In this document: positions 42,247 through 50,060 of the stretch, in pieces
How the letters are laid out: every line of letters starts with the position of its first letter
How positions within the stretch are numbered: the first letter of the stretch is position 1
Assembly (NCBI RefSeq): GCF_900107925.1
Contig: NZ_FNUJ01000017.1
Coordinates: 55,466 to 119,465, forward strand
Reading direction: 5' to 3'
DNA length: 64,000 bases
Origin: Amycolatopsis pretoriensis
Lineage (GTDB): Bacteria > Actinomycetota > Actinomycetes > Mycobacteriales > Pseudonocardiaceae
The notes under the pieces: model-generated
The model's database searches: none
Told to the model about the DNA's origin: nothing
Seen by the model: the letters and a program-made list of their open reading frames with translations, nothing else
Translations under genes and position numbers: made by a program

Positions 42247-43634
42247 TTCGTCATCTCCTTCGCGGCGGCCTTCGGCGCGCCGTGTTCGGTCAGTTCTTCC
42301 AGGGACCGGCCCGCGGTGGACAGGCCGAAGACGAGCACGCAGAGCACCCCGGCCGCCAGCACCGCCGTCGTCATGCCGAAGACGCCGGCGAACCCGAGGC
42401 TCGCCGAGGACAGGCCGATGATCGTCGGCGCGAGGATGCTGCCGACCCGGCCGAACGCGCTGGACAGGCCGGTGCCGCTGGCGCGGATCCAGGTCGGGAA
42501 CACCTCGGGCGTGTAGGAGTACACCCCGGCGTAGGTGCCGTTGAGGAAGAACGACAGCACCGCCCCGGCGAGCGTGATCGACCACGGCGCGCTCGTCTGG
42601 CTCAGCCAGAACGCGCTCACGGCCGAACCCGCGAGGTACAGCGCGATCGTGTGCTTGCGGTCGAGCCGCTCGGACAGCCACGCGGCGGAGAAGTACCCGG
42701 GCACCTGCGCCAGGTAGATGATGATCGAGAACTCGAAGCTCTTCGTCACGGTGATGCCGCGTTCGACGAGCAGCGTCGGGATCCACGAGAAGAAGCCGTA
42801 GTAGGAGAACGTGATCACGAACCAGACGGTCCAGATCACCGCCGTCCGGCGCCGCATCGCCGGGCTCCACAGGAACTTCAGCGCGCTGAAGAGGTTGACC
42901 TTCGGCGTCTCGGTGGCCGGCGCCGCGTCGGCGGGCGGCACCGGCGGGAGGGCCGTACGGGTGGCCTTCTCGACGTCGCGTTCCAGCTTGGCGACGACGT
43001 TTTCGGCTTCGGTGACCCGGCCCTGGGCGAGCAGGAACCGCGGCGACTCGGGCAGCGACCGCCGCCACCACAGCAGCATCACGATCGGCAGCGCGGTGAC
43101 CAGCTGCGCGACCCGCCAGCCCTCGTCGAACGACGGCACGACGAACCGCCCGATCAGCGCGGCCGCGACGAACCCGAAGGAGAAGAAGCCGGCGAGCGCG
43201 CCGACGAACCAGCCGCGCCGCTTGGCCGGCACGAACTCGGACAGGAACGGCGCGATGATCGCGCTTTCGGCGCCGGCGCCCGCCCCCGCGAGCACCCGCG
43301 CGCCGAGGAAGACCTCGTAGTTGGGCGAGAAGGACGCGATGACCGAGAAAAGCGCGTAGAAGGCCAGCGCGTACATCATGACCTTCTTGCGGCCGATGCG
43401 GTCGCCGAGCAGGCCGGCCGCGATCGCGCCGAAGAGGAAGCCGAACGGCGTCGCGGAGCCGATCAGGCCGAGCTGGCCGTTGTCGAGGCCCCACGCCGCC
43501 TTGGCGCTGGGCAGCAGGAAGGCGACGACCGCCGAGTCCATGCCGTCGAAGGTGTAGCCGAGCCCGCCGATGAGCAGCAGCTTGTAGTGGGGCCGGCTGA
43601 GCGGCAGCCGATCCAGTCGGGTCAGCAGGGTCAT
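42243..43634 (-). CDS. MFS transporter, sugar/aromatic acid symporter-like
   Basis: 463 residues, 12 predicted membrane helices, with GLLGDRIGRKKVMM as motif A between helices 2 and 3 and a related LSERLDRKHTIAL in the second half. The layout YTFDGMDSAVVAFLLPS in helix 1 is typical of aromatic-acid/proton and metabolite symporters. ATG preceded by GGAAGG. Likely imports the substrate of the downstream amidohydrolase. A TTGCAA inverted repeat in the divergent promoter may be the RpiR operator. Confidence 0.9.
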   Translation of the reverse strand: MTLLTRLDRLPLSRPHYKLLLIGGLGYTFDGMDSAVVAFLLPSAKAAWGLDNGQLGLIGSATPFGFLFGAIAAGLLGDRIGRKKVMMYALAFYALFSVIASFSPNYEVFLGARVLAGAGAGAESAIIAPFLSEFVPAKRRGWFVGALAGFFSFGFVAAALIGRFVVPSFDEGWRVAQLVTALPIVMLLWWRRSLPESPRFLLAQGRVTEAENVVAKLERDVEKATRTALPPVPPADAAPATETPKVNLFSALKFLWSPAMRRRTAVIWTVWFVITFSYYGFFSWIPTLLVERGITVTKSFEFSIIIYLAQVPGYFSAAWLSERLDRKHTIALYLAGSAVSAFWLSQTSAPWSITLAGAVLSFFLNGTYAGVYSYTPEVFPTWIRASGTGLSSAFGRVGSILAPTIIGLSSASLGFAGVFGMTTAVLAAGVLCVLVFGLSTAGRSLEELTEHGAPKAAAKEMTK

Positions 43635-43698
43635 GGGGGAACGCCTTCCGTGTCGGGCGCCGGGGAGTGCGGACAACGTATACTGCGTTTTCACGGTT

Positions 43699-43716
43699 TT
43701 GCAATGTTCGTTGCAA
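43699..43716. promoter_or_regulatory. TTGCAA-N6-TTGCAA inverted repeat, candidate RpiR operator
   Basis: Two self-complementary TTGCAA hexamers at 43699-43704 and 43711-43716 lie in the divergent region between the MFS operon and the MurR/RpiR gene, in an AT-rich patch. The position fits a regulator binding site. Confidence 0.5.
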
Positions 43717-43762
43717 GTCGACATCCCTGCGTTACGGTTCACCTCGACAGAGGGAGGGACGA

Positions 43763-44641
43763 GTGGCGGAGACCGACGACGGTTTCGAGGGGTGGCTGCG
43801 GGACCGGCTGCCCGAGCGGGGGCTGCGGCCGAAATCGGCCGCGGTACTGGAGGTCCTCGTCTCCCAGCCGCGGCGGGCGTCCTTCGGCTCGACGGCCGAG
43901 CTGGCCCAGCTCGCCGGCGTCAACGTGGCGACCGTGACGCGCACGGCGCAGGCGCTGGGCTTCGCCGGCTGGCCGGCGTTGCAGCAGGAGCTGCGGGCCC
44001 GGTACATGTCGTCGCTGAGCGCGCCGCAGGTCGCCGAGGAGCACCGCGGCGTCGACTCGCCCGGGTCCGCGTCCCTGCGCCGGGACCTCGACAGCCTCGC
44101 GCTGCTGAACCGGCGGTTCGACGAAGAGGTGATCCGCGAGGTCGCCCGCGCGATCGCCGCGGCCCGCCGGACGCTGGTGATCGCCGACGGCAGCTACGCG
44201 GCGGTTGGCATCGCCTTCGCGCACAACGCGCGTCTCGCGGGGTACGACGTCCACGCGGTGACGGCGGGCGACGCGGAACTGGCCAACCAGACGGCGAAGC
44301 TGACGTCGGACGACGTCCTCGTGGCGATCAGCTTCTGGCGCCTGTACGAGAGCACGGTCCTGGCGGCGAGCGAGGCGAAGAGCCGCGGCGCACGCGTGTT
44401 CGCGGTGACGGACGCGGCCAGCCCGGCCCTGGCGGGCGCGGTGGAGCAGGTGCTGATGGTGCCGGCCGAGGGCGTGACGTTCTTCCCGTCGCTGACCGCG
44501 GGCATGGCGCTGGTCCAGGCGATCGTCGCCCAGCTGGCGGCCGTGGACCCGGCACGGACGAGCGAGTCGATCGAAGCGGCAGAGGCGATGTGGTCGCGGT
44601 TCGACCTGCTGCACCGCCGCCCGTCCGCCAAGCCCCTGTGA
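43763..44641 (+). CDS. MurR/RpiR family transcriptional regulator
   Basis: 292 residues. N-terminal RpiR helix-turn-helix (about 20-80: STAELAQLAGVNVATVTRTAQALGFAGW) and a C-terminal SIS domain (about 125-250) with VIADGSYAAVGIAFAHNARL and VLVAISFWRLYEST, which usually binds phosphosugars. GTG start with AGGGAGGGA upstream. Divergent from the MFS/GAF/amidohydrolase operon and thus its probable regulator. Confidence 0.9.
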   Translation: MAETDDGFEGWLRDRLPERGLRPKSAAVLEVLVSQPRRASFGSTAELAQLAGVNVATVTRTAQALGFAGWPALQQELRARYMSSLSAPQVAEEHRGVDSPGSASLRRDLDSLALLNRRFDEEVIREVARAIAAARRTLVIADGSYAAVGIAFAHNARLAGYDVHAVTAGDAELANQTAKLTSDDVLVAISFWRLYESTVLAASEAKSRGARVFAVTDAASPALAGAVEQVLMVPAEGVTFFPSLTAGMALVQAIVAQLAAVDPARTSESIEAAEAMWSRFDLLHRRPSAKPL

Positions 44642-44722
44642 GCTGAGTCACTCCGCGACGGTTTCCCGCTCCCCCGGCGGTCTTGATCCGGTCCGCACCG
44701 CATCGACCACCGGGGAGTCCGC

Positions 44723-45445
44723 ATGTCCACCACCGCCGTAGTCACCGGGGCCGGCCGCGGCTTCGGGCGCGCCATCGCCGCCGCGCTCGTCGCCGCCGGC
44801 CGCACCGTCGTCGGCATCGCCCGCAGCGCGTCCGACCTCGACGCCGTGCGCGCCGAACTCGGGGCGGGCTTCGTCCCCGTCGCCGCCGACGCGACCGACG
44901 ACGCCCTCGCTTCCGGGGTACTCCGCGAACACCGCCCGGGCCTGCTCGTCCTCAACGCGGGCGCCGTGCCGCACATGGCGCCCGTGCACGAACAGACGTG
45001 GGAGACCTTCAGCCGCAACTGGCACGTCGACACCCGGCACGTCTTCGCCTGGACGCGCGCCGCGCTCCGGGAGCCGCTCGAGAAGGGCGGTGTCGTCGTC
45101 TCGATGTCGAGCGGGGCCGCCCTCGGCGGGTCGCCGCTCAGCGGTGGGTACGCCAGCGCGAAGGCCGCGATCCGGTACCTGCGCGCGTATGGCGCCGAGG
45201 AGTCGGAACGCGCCGGGCTCGGCCTCCGGTTCGCCACGCTCCTGCCGCAGCTGACGCCCACCACCGGCCTCGGCACCGTCGGCGTCGAGGGCTACGCGGC
45301 GCGGAACGGCGTCGACCGCGACACCTTCGTCGCGAAGATGGAGCCGGTCCTGACGCCGGAGCAGGTCGCCAAGGCCGTCCTCGAGGTCGTCGACGGCGAC
45401 GCCGCCGAATACCAGGTCAGCGGCACCGGCCTGCGTACGCTCTGA
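44723..45445 (+). CDS. Short-chain dehydrogenase/reductase
   Basis: 240 residues. GAGRGFG at 9-15 is the cofactor loop, LVLNAGAVPH the NAG motif, SMSSGAA supplies the Ser and GGYASAKAA the Tyr143/Lys147 pair. A typical classical SDR with NAD(P). It ends five bases before a SigG-like sigma factor gene, so the two probably form an operon; sigma factors of this type often lie beside oxidoreductase genes. Substrate unknown. Confidence 0.9.
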   Translation: MSTTAVVTGAGRGFGRAIAAALVAAGRTVVGIARSASDLDAVRAELGAGFVPVAADATDDALASGVLREHRPGLLVLNAGAVPHMAPVHEQTWETFSRNWHVDTRHVFAWTRAALREPLEKGGVVVSMSSGAALGGSPLSGGYASAKAAIRYLRAYGAEESERAGLGLRFATLLPQLTPTTGLGTVGVEGYAARNGVDRDTFVAKMEPVLTPEQVAKAVLEVVDGDAAEYQVSGTGLRTL

Positions 45446-45450
45446 GTGCC

Positions 45451-46407
45451 ATGCCCGACTTCGCCGCCGAGACCGCGCCCTTCCGGCCCGAGCTGCTCGC
45501 GCACTGCTACCGCCTGCTCGGCTCGATCCACGACGCCGAGGACCTCGTGCAGGAGACGTACCTGCGGGCGTGGCGGGCGTTCGGCGGGTTCGAGGGCCGC
45601 TCGTCGGTGCGGCGCTGGCTGTACAAGATCGCCACGACCGCGTGCCTGACGGCGCTGCAGACCCGGGCCCGGCGGCCGCTGCCCTCCGGGCTGGGCGCGC
45701 CGGCCGACGACCACCGGGTCGCGGTGGCGGCCGCGGACCCGTCGGTGCCGTGGCTCCAGCCGATCCCGGACGCGCTCCTCGACCCGGCCGCGGTCGTGGC
45801 CGGGCGCGCCGGGGTGCGGCTGGCGTTCATCGCCGCGCTGCAGCTGCTGCCCGCCCGGCAGCGGGCGGTGCTGACCCTGCGGGACGTGCTGGCGTTCGGC
45901 ACGGCCGAGGTGGCCGAGATCCTGGACACGACCCCGGCGGCGGTCGACAGCGCGTTGCGCCGCGCCCGCGGCCGGCTCGCCGAGGCGGGCCCGGTCCAGG
46001 AGGACCTGGCGGAACCGGCCGGGCAGGGCCGGCTGCTCGACCGGTACGTCGACGCGTTCGTCCGCGCCGACCCGGGCGCGCTGGTGACGTTGCTGCGCGC
46101 CGACGTCGAGCTGGAGATGCCGCCGATCCCGACGTGGTTCACCGGCCGGGACGCGGTCGTGGGCTTCCTGAGCCGCCGGGTGCTGCGGCCGGGAGCGTGG
46201 CGGCTGGTCCCGGCGAAGGCGAACGGCCAGCCGGCGTTGCTGGAGTACGAAGCCGTGGGCGGCGGGTTCGCCGCCCACGGCGTCCAGGTGCTGACGGTGC
46301 TCGGGACCCGGGTCGCGCGGATCACCGCGTTCAACGACCCCGCGCTGGTCCCGCTCTTCGCCGCGGCTAGCCGCGACCTCCGTCGGCCGAGCTCATCCTC
46401 TTCGTGA
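45451..46407 (+). CDS. RNA polymerase ECF-type sigma factor, SigG-like with SnoaL-type C-terminus
   Basis: 318 residues. Sigma region 2 at about 12-75 (CYRLLGSIHDAEDLVQETYLRAWRAF), region 4 at about 130-190 (LLPARQRAVLTLRDVLAFGTAEVAEILDTTPAAVDSALRRAR), then a SnoaL-like domain to the end with PPIPTWFTGRDAVVGFL, a hallmark of the TIGR02960/SigG group. The C-terminal domain probably senses or restrains activity. The last 41 bases overlap the converging GAF-ANTAR gene. Confidence 0.9.
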   Translation: MPDFAAETAPFRPELLAHCYRLLGSIHDAEDLVQETYLRAWRAFGGFEGRSSVRRWLYKIATTACLTALQTRARRPLPSGLGAPADDHRVAVAAADPSVPWLQPIPDALLDPAAVVAGRAGVRLAFIAALQLLPARQRAVLTLRDVLAFGTAEVAEILDTTPAAVDSALRRARGRLAEAGPVQEDLAEPAGQGRLLDRYVDAFVRADPGALVTLLRADVELEMPPIPTWFTGRDAVVGFLSRRVLRPGAWRLVPAKANGQPALLEYEAVGGGFAAHGVQVLTVLGTRVARITAFNDPALVPLFAAASRDLRRPSSSSS

Positions 46408-47107
46408 AGCGGGCCGCGACGTCGCGCAGCTTCGTGTTCGTGTGCTGCGATTCGACGATCAGCCGTTGCATCGCCGCGTCCTCACTCGCCCGGTGGATGA
46501 GCATCAGCATGCCCTTGGCCTGCTCGATCACCGCCCGGGTCTCCATCGCGTTGCGGAGCTCGTCGGCGAGCCGGCGGGCCTCCCGGTAGCGGCGGGTCAG
46601 CCGCAGGACCGTCTCCACGCACAACGTGAACAGCCGCAGCACCTTCGTGTCGAACTCGTGGTAGCCGTGCGCGCCGAAGCCGAACAGCGTGATCGCCCCG
46701 ACGAGCGCGTCGTCCACGCGCAGCGGAACCGCCAGGTAGCTGCCCACGCCGAGTTCCTTGGCCGCGAGGACGAACTCGGGCCACCGGTCGCCGGTGTCGC
46801 CGACGGCGACCCGCACCACCTCGCCCGTGAGCGCCGCGAACAGGCCCGGACCGTCGCCCGCCGCGTACTGCACGTCGTCGATGCGCCGGGCGCGCTCGTC
46901 GGTGAAGGCCGCGGTCTGCGTCACCCCGTCGCGGACGACCACGATGCTCGCGAGGTCCGCGTCGGGCACCACCCGGACCGCTTCGCCGCACACCGCGTCC
47001 AGCAGGCCTGGCGTGTCCGAGACCGATTCGAGGACCCCGACGAGATCCGACAGGACGGCGTTCAGCTCGTCGACCCGCTCCGCCATGGCGTCGCCAGTGG
47101 TCGGCAA
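46367..47107 (-). CDS. GAF and ANTAR domain-containing protein
   Basis: 246 residues. GAF domain about 25-165 and a C-terminal ANTAR RNA-binding domain about 170-235 (LADELRNAMETRAVIEQAKGMLMLIHRASEDAAMQRL). ANTAR proteins bind paired RNA hairpins to stop transcription termination. A TTG at 47107 is chosen because GGGAGGGG sits at proper distance; an ATG at 47086 has no ribosome site. It overlaps the sigma gene by 41 bases at the 3' ends. Confidence 0.88.
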   Translation of the reverse strand: MPTTGDAMAERVDELNAVLSDLVGVLESVSDTPGLLDAVCGEAVRVVPDADLASIVVVRDGVTQTAAFTDERARRIDDVQYAAGDGPGLFAALTGEVVRVAVGDTGDRWPEFVLAAKELGVGSYLAVPLRVDDALVGAITLFGFGAHGYHEFDTKVLRLFTLCVETVLRLTRRYREARRLADELRNAMETRAVIEQAKGMLMLIHRASEDAAMQRLIVESQHTNTKLRDVAARFTKRMSSADGGRG

Positions 47108-47262
47108 GATCCACCCCTCCCATGCGTCAAGCGGCGAGCAATGGGAAAGAGCTCGCCAGCAGCGTCAACCAAGACCACCGCTGGCGTTTCAACGGGTCCG
47201 GGAGAACTCTACCGGCCGGGTGGGTCCGGTTTGGCGAGGGCCGCGCCGGGTAGACCTCGAAA

Positions 47263-48186
47263 ATGAGCAACACGGCAGTTGACGACGAGTTGTGGGCGGA
47301 GTTCCACCGGGTGGTGAACATGACTTCGCGCGAGCTGGAGGACTGGCTGCGCACGCGCGACGCGGGCCCGGAGGCCGAACCGCTGCCCGACGAGGCGGGT
47401 CCGCCGACCGGCCACCAGGTGCTGGCGGTGCTGCGCAAGCGCCGGGGCGACGCGGATGAGCACGACGCCGACGTGATGCGCAAGGTGGTCGACCGGGTGC
47501 ACGCGCAGCGCCGCGACGACCTCGAGCCGACGGCGGGCGAGCAGCACTGGCGGCACCGGCTGATGTCGATCGGGCACGACCCGCTCAAGCCGGCGACCCG
47601 CTCAAGCCGGCGGGCTGAGTTCGCGGCCGGGTCCGCGGCCGGGTTCGCGGCCGGGTTTGCCGCCGCTCCCGCCGGGTACGCGGACCGGTACAGGGGGCAG
47701 GTGAGGAGGCCGTCATGGCCGAACAGGAGAACCACCACGGCTGGGCACCGGACGTCGCGGGCGACGACCCGACGGCGGCGGCCGCCGCGGACAAGGCCCG
47801 GGAGGCGAGCGGTTCGCGCGGTTCCGGAGTCGCTTCGGAGGGGACGCTGTCCCCGACGGACACGGAGCCGGACTCGAGCGACAGCGGCCGCCGCGGCGCC
47901 GAGGAGATCGCGGCCGACGAAGGCCGTGAAGCGGAGGGCCGCAAGGGCGCGTCGCAGCGTCCGTACGGCTCGGCTGACTGAGCAGCCCCCGGTATCCACG
48001 CTAGCGGAGGGCACCGACGAAATCGGCGCCCTCCGCGCGGGGTTGCCCGGGTTGTCCACAGCCCCTAACGAGCTTCGGCCTGCCAGCGCTGGTTGGGTCC
48101 GTTCGTCGGCCGGTACAGGCCGATCCGGGCGCCGTCGTCGCGGGACTCGCCCGTTACGTCCAGCAGCTGCCCGCTCGCCGCGTTGA
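47263..48186 (+). CDS. DUF3140 domain protein, 3'-extended by a frameshifting duplication
   Basis: Residues 1-110 (DELWAEFHRVVNMTSRELEDWL through MSIGHDPLKP) are the DUF3140 protein. A 17-bp tandem duplication at 47578-47611 then shifts the frame, so the original stop (TGA 47616-47618, which would give a 112-residue protein ending HDPLKPAG) is skipped. The frame continues through an Ala/Gly/Phe repeat and an Arg-rich tail to 48186, across the next gene in another frame. The tail is almost certainly not functional sequence. An assembly or sequencing error at the duplication cannot be excluded. Confidence 0.65.
   Translation: MSNTAVDDELWAEFHRVVNMTSRELEDWLRTRDAGPEAEPLPDEAGPPTGHQVLAVLRKRRGDADEHDADVMRKVVDRVHAQRRDDLEPTAGEQHWRHRLMSIGHDPLKPATRSSRRAEFAAGSAAGFAAGFAAAPAGYADRYRGQVRRPSWPNRRTTTAGHRTSRATTRRRRPPRTRPGRRAVRAVPESLRRGRCPRRTRSRTRATAAAAAPRRSRPTKAVKRRAARARRSVRTARLTEQPPVSTLAEGTDEIGALRAGLPGLSTAPNELRPASAGWVRSSAGTGRSGRRRRGTRPLRPAAARSPR
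47578..47665 (+). repeat. 17-bp tandem duplication and adjoining 12-bp tandem repeats
   Basis: The unit GACCCGCTCAAGCCGGC occurs at 47578-47594 and 47595-47611 without spacer. Just downstream, three or four copies of a 12-bp unit GCGGCCGGGTTC follow with minor changes. Replication slippage is the likely cause. Confidence 0.9.
47715..47981 (+). CDS. Small acidic hydrophilic hypothetical protein
   Basis: 88 residues, no hydrophobic segment, rich in Ala, Asp, Glu, Ser and Gly, probably disordered (MAEQENHHGWAPDVAG start, KGASQRPYGSAD end). ATG has GAGGAGG upstream. It follows the DUF3140 gene. Small proteins of this character are common near stress genes in actinobacteria, but no family is recognised. 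Confidence 0.65.
   Translation: MAEQENHHGWAPDVAGDDPTAAAAADKAREASGSRGSGVASEGTLSPTDTEPDSSDSGRRGAEEIAADEGREAEGRKGASQRPYGSAD
48004..48036. terminator. Hairpin between converging genes
   Basis: Arms 48004-48012 and 48028-48036 form a perfect 9-bp stem with a 15-base loop that can itself pair (CCGA/TCGG). It sits between the small acidic gene and the converging GH30 gene and can serve both strands. Confidence 0.65.
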
Positions 48187-50026
48187 CGAACGTCCACGTC
48201 CCGTCGCCCGTCGTCGACAGCGTCCACTGCGACGCCGCGTCCGTCGTTCCCCGCGGGGCCAGCGTCACCGCGCCGCCCGAGGTGCTCAGGACCTCGCCCG
48301 TCGCCGCCGACGCGATCGAGAACCGGTCGCGGTTGCCGTAGCGGCCCGTGCGGTCGGTCAGCGTCCAGCGCTGCGCGGGCACCGACGCGTCCGTCGTGCG
48401 CTGGACCAGCCCGCCGTTCTCCGCCGACAGCGACTTGCCGCCCTGTACCCCGGTGAACGTGAACGGCTTCCCCGAGCCCAGGCCCGTGCCCGCAGCCGTC
48501 GACCGCACCCCGTCGACCAGGAACGTGGTCACCGACCGCGCCGGGACCCGCAGCGTCGCCTTCGCCGACGTCACCCGCACCGGTTTGCCGCGGCGCAGCG
48601 CACCCGCGACGTCGGTGACGACCGGCGTCACCGAAGCGCCCGGCCGGACGCACCCGAAGCCGGACAGGTCCAGCGTGACGTCCTGCTCCGCGTTGCCCGA
48701 GTTGACGTGGACCACCGACGACAGGTCGTCGCCGCGCATCGCGGCCGTCGAGGCGGTGTCGTCCGACGCGATCAGCCGGTCACCCGGGCGGATGTAGTGG
48801 GTGAAGTTCCGCATCGTGTCGAACTTCGTGTTCGTCCGGATAGGACAGTCCGAAGTGGTGCAGTCGAACGGAACCTGGATCTCGCCCCAGTTCATCCCCG
48901 CCGCGGACTCCCCGCCCGGCTTCATGTTGTCGTAGTCCTCGATCGGCTGCCAGCTGACCCACGCGCTCGGCTCCAGCAGGCGCAGGTCGTCGGTGATCTG
49001 GCCGGCCAGCCCGAGCCCCGGGTCCATGCTGGTGAAGTCCTGCCGGTCCAGCCAGCTCCCGCCGACCTCGCTCATCCACAACGACTTCGACGCGCCCTTG
49101 GCCAGGTCACGCGGGATCGGCCGGTTGCCGGTGCCGTAGGTGTGCACGTTCAGCCGCCCGGCCGCCGCCCGCGCCTCGGCGGACCAGCCGGCCCAGTCCG
49201 CGGCGAAGATGTCCGGATTGGTTTCGTCGGGCGCGGAAACGACCTTCGCGGGCAGCGCCGCGGCCATCGCCGGGATCAGCCGCGACTGCACGGCCGGCCC
49301 GATGTGGGCGCCCTCCTGACGGCCGCCGGTCGGGTTGCCGTCGGCGCCGAGGGTGGTCTTCCAGTAGTTCGTGTTCGGCTCGTTCAACGGGTCCACCGAA
49401 GAGAACTTGATGCCGTGCGCGCGTTCCAGCGTGCGCACGACCTGCGCCAGGTACGCCGTGAAGTCGCCGATCTTGTCCGGGCGCAGCTGCTCGTCGGTGG
49501 CGGTGAAGCCGCCCGAGACGTACCCCGACACGGTCTGGAAGTACGGCGGTGAGTTGCTGAACGCCTCCCACTTCGTGACGCGGCTCTTGATCTTGTCGAC
49601 CCACCAGCGCTGGTTCGGGTCCGCGGACTTGTCGAATTCGGCCGGGTCGCCCGGTGTCCACCAGTCCTTGTCGGCGCGGGTGGTCCCGGCGGGCGCCTTC
49701 CACCAGCCCGGCACCGCGCCGCCGGGCCGCAGGTAGTCCGGGACGTCCGGGGCGTTGCCGCCGCCGACGTTGAACCGCGCGATGTTCAGGTTCAGCCCGC
49801 TGGGGCCGAAGACGAGGTCCGCCAGGCGGTTCCGGACGGAGTCGGGGTAGCCGCCGGTCGCCTCGGCCATCCACGCCAGGCTCGACCCCCAGCCTTCGAA
49901 CGGCTGCTGGCGGTAGGTCGGATCGGGTCGGACGGTGACGGCGGTGGCCGCCGACGCGGGTGCCGCGGCCACCCCCGTCGCCACCAGAGGTACACAAAGG
50001 ACGGTCAGCAAACGCCGCAGGTTCAT
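48065..50026 (-). CDS. Secreted glycoside hydrolase family 30-type enzyme with ricin-type carbohydrate-binding domain
   Basis: 653 residues. Signal peptide of about 27 residues (ending PASAATA). TIM barrel about 35-390 with acid/base Glu216 in DPLNEPNTNYW and nucleophile Glu320 in LWMSEVGGSW; a beta-sandwich follows to about 500, then a ricin B/CBM13 domain (QRWTL and QWTLSTTGDGTWTF repeats, final NQRWQAEAR). The sequence is most like GH30 endo-beta-1,6-galactanases. With the neighbouring GH35 and GH51 genes it fits breakdown of type II arabinogalactan outside the cell. Confidence 0.85.
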   Translation of the reverse strand: MNLRRLLTVLCVPLVATGVAAAPASAATAVTVRPDPTYRQQPFEGWGSSLAWMAEATGGYPDSVRNRLADLVFGPSGLNLNIARFNVGGGNAPDVPDYLRPGGAVPGWWKAPAGTTRADKDWWTPGDPAEFDKSADPNQRWWVDKIKSRVTKWEAFSNSPPYFQTVSGYVSGGFTATDEQLRPDKIGDFTAYLAQVVRTLERAHGIKFSSVDPLNEPNTNYWKTTLGADGNPTGGRQEGAHIGPAVQSRLIPAMAAALPAKVVSAPDETNPDIFAADWAGWSAEARAAAGRLNVHTYGTGNRPIPRDLAKGASKSLWMSEVGGSWLDRQDFTSMDPGLGLAGQITDDLRLLEPSAWVSWQPIEDYDNMKPGGESAAGMNWGEIQVPFDCTTSDCPIRTNTKFDTMRNFTHYIRPGDRLIASDDTASTAAMRGDDLSSVVHVNSGNAEQDVTLDLSGFGCVRPGASVTPVVTDVAGALRRGKPVRVTSAKATLRVPARSVTTFLVDGVRSTAAGTGLGSGKPFTFTGVQGGKSLSAENGGLVQRTTDASVPAQRWTLTDRTGRYGNRDRFSIASAATGEVLSTSGGAVTLAPRGTTDAASQWTLSTTGDGTWTFVNAASGQLLDVTGESRDDGARIGLYRPTNGPNQRWQAEAR

Positions 50027-50060
50027 CGTCGAACTTGCCCTTCGTTCGGTGGGGACTTCC

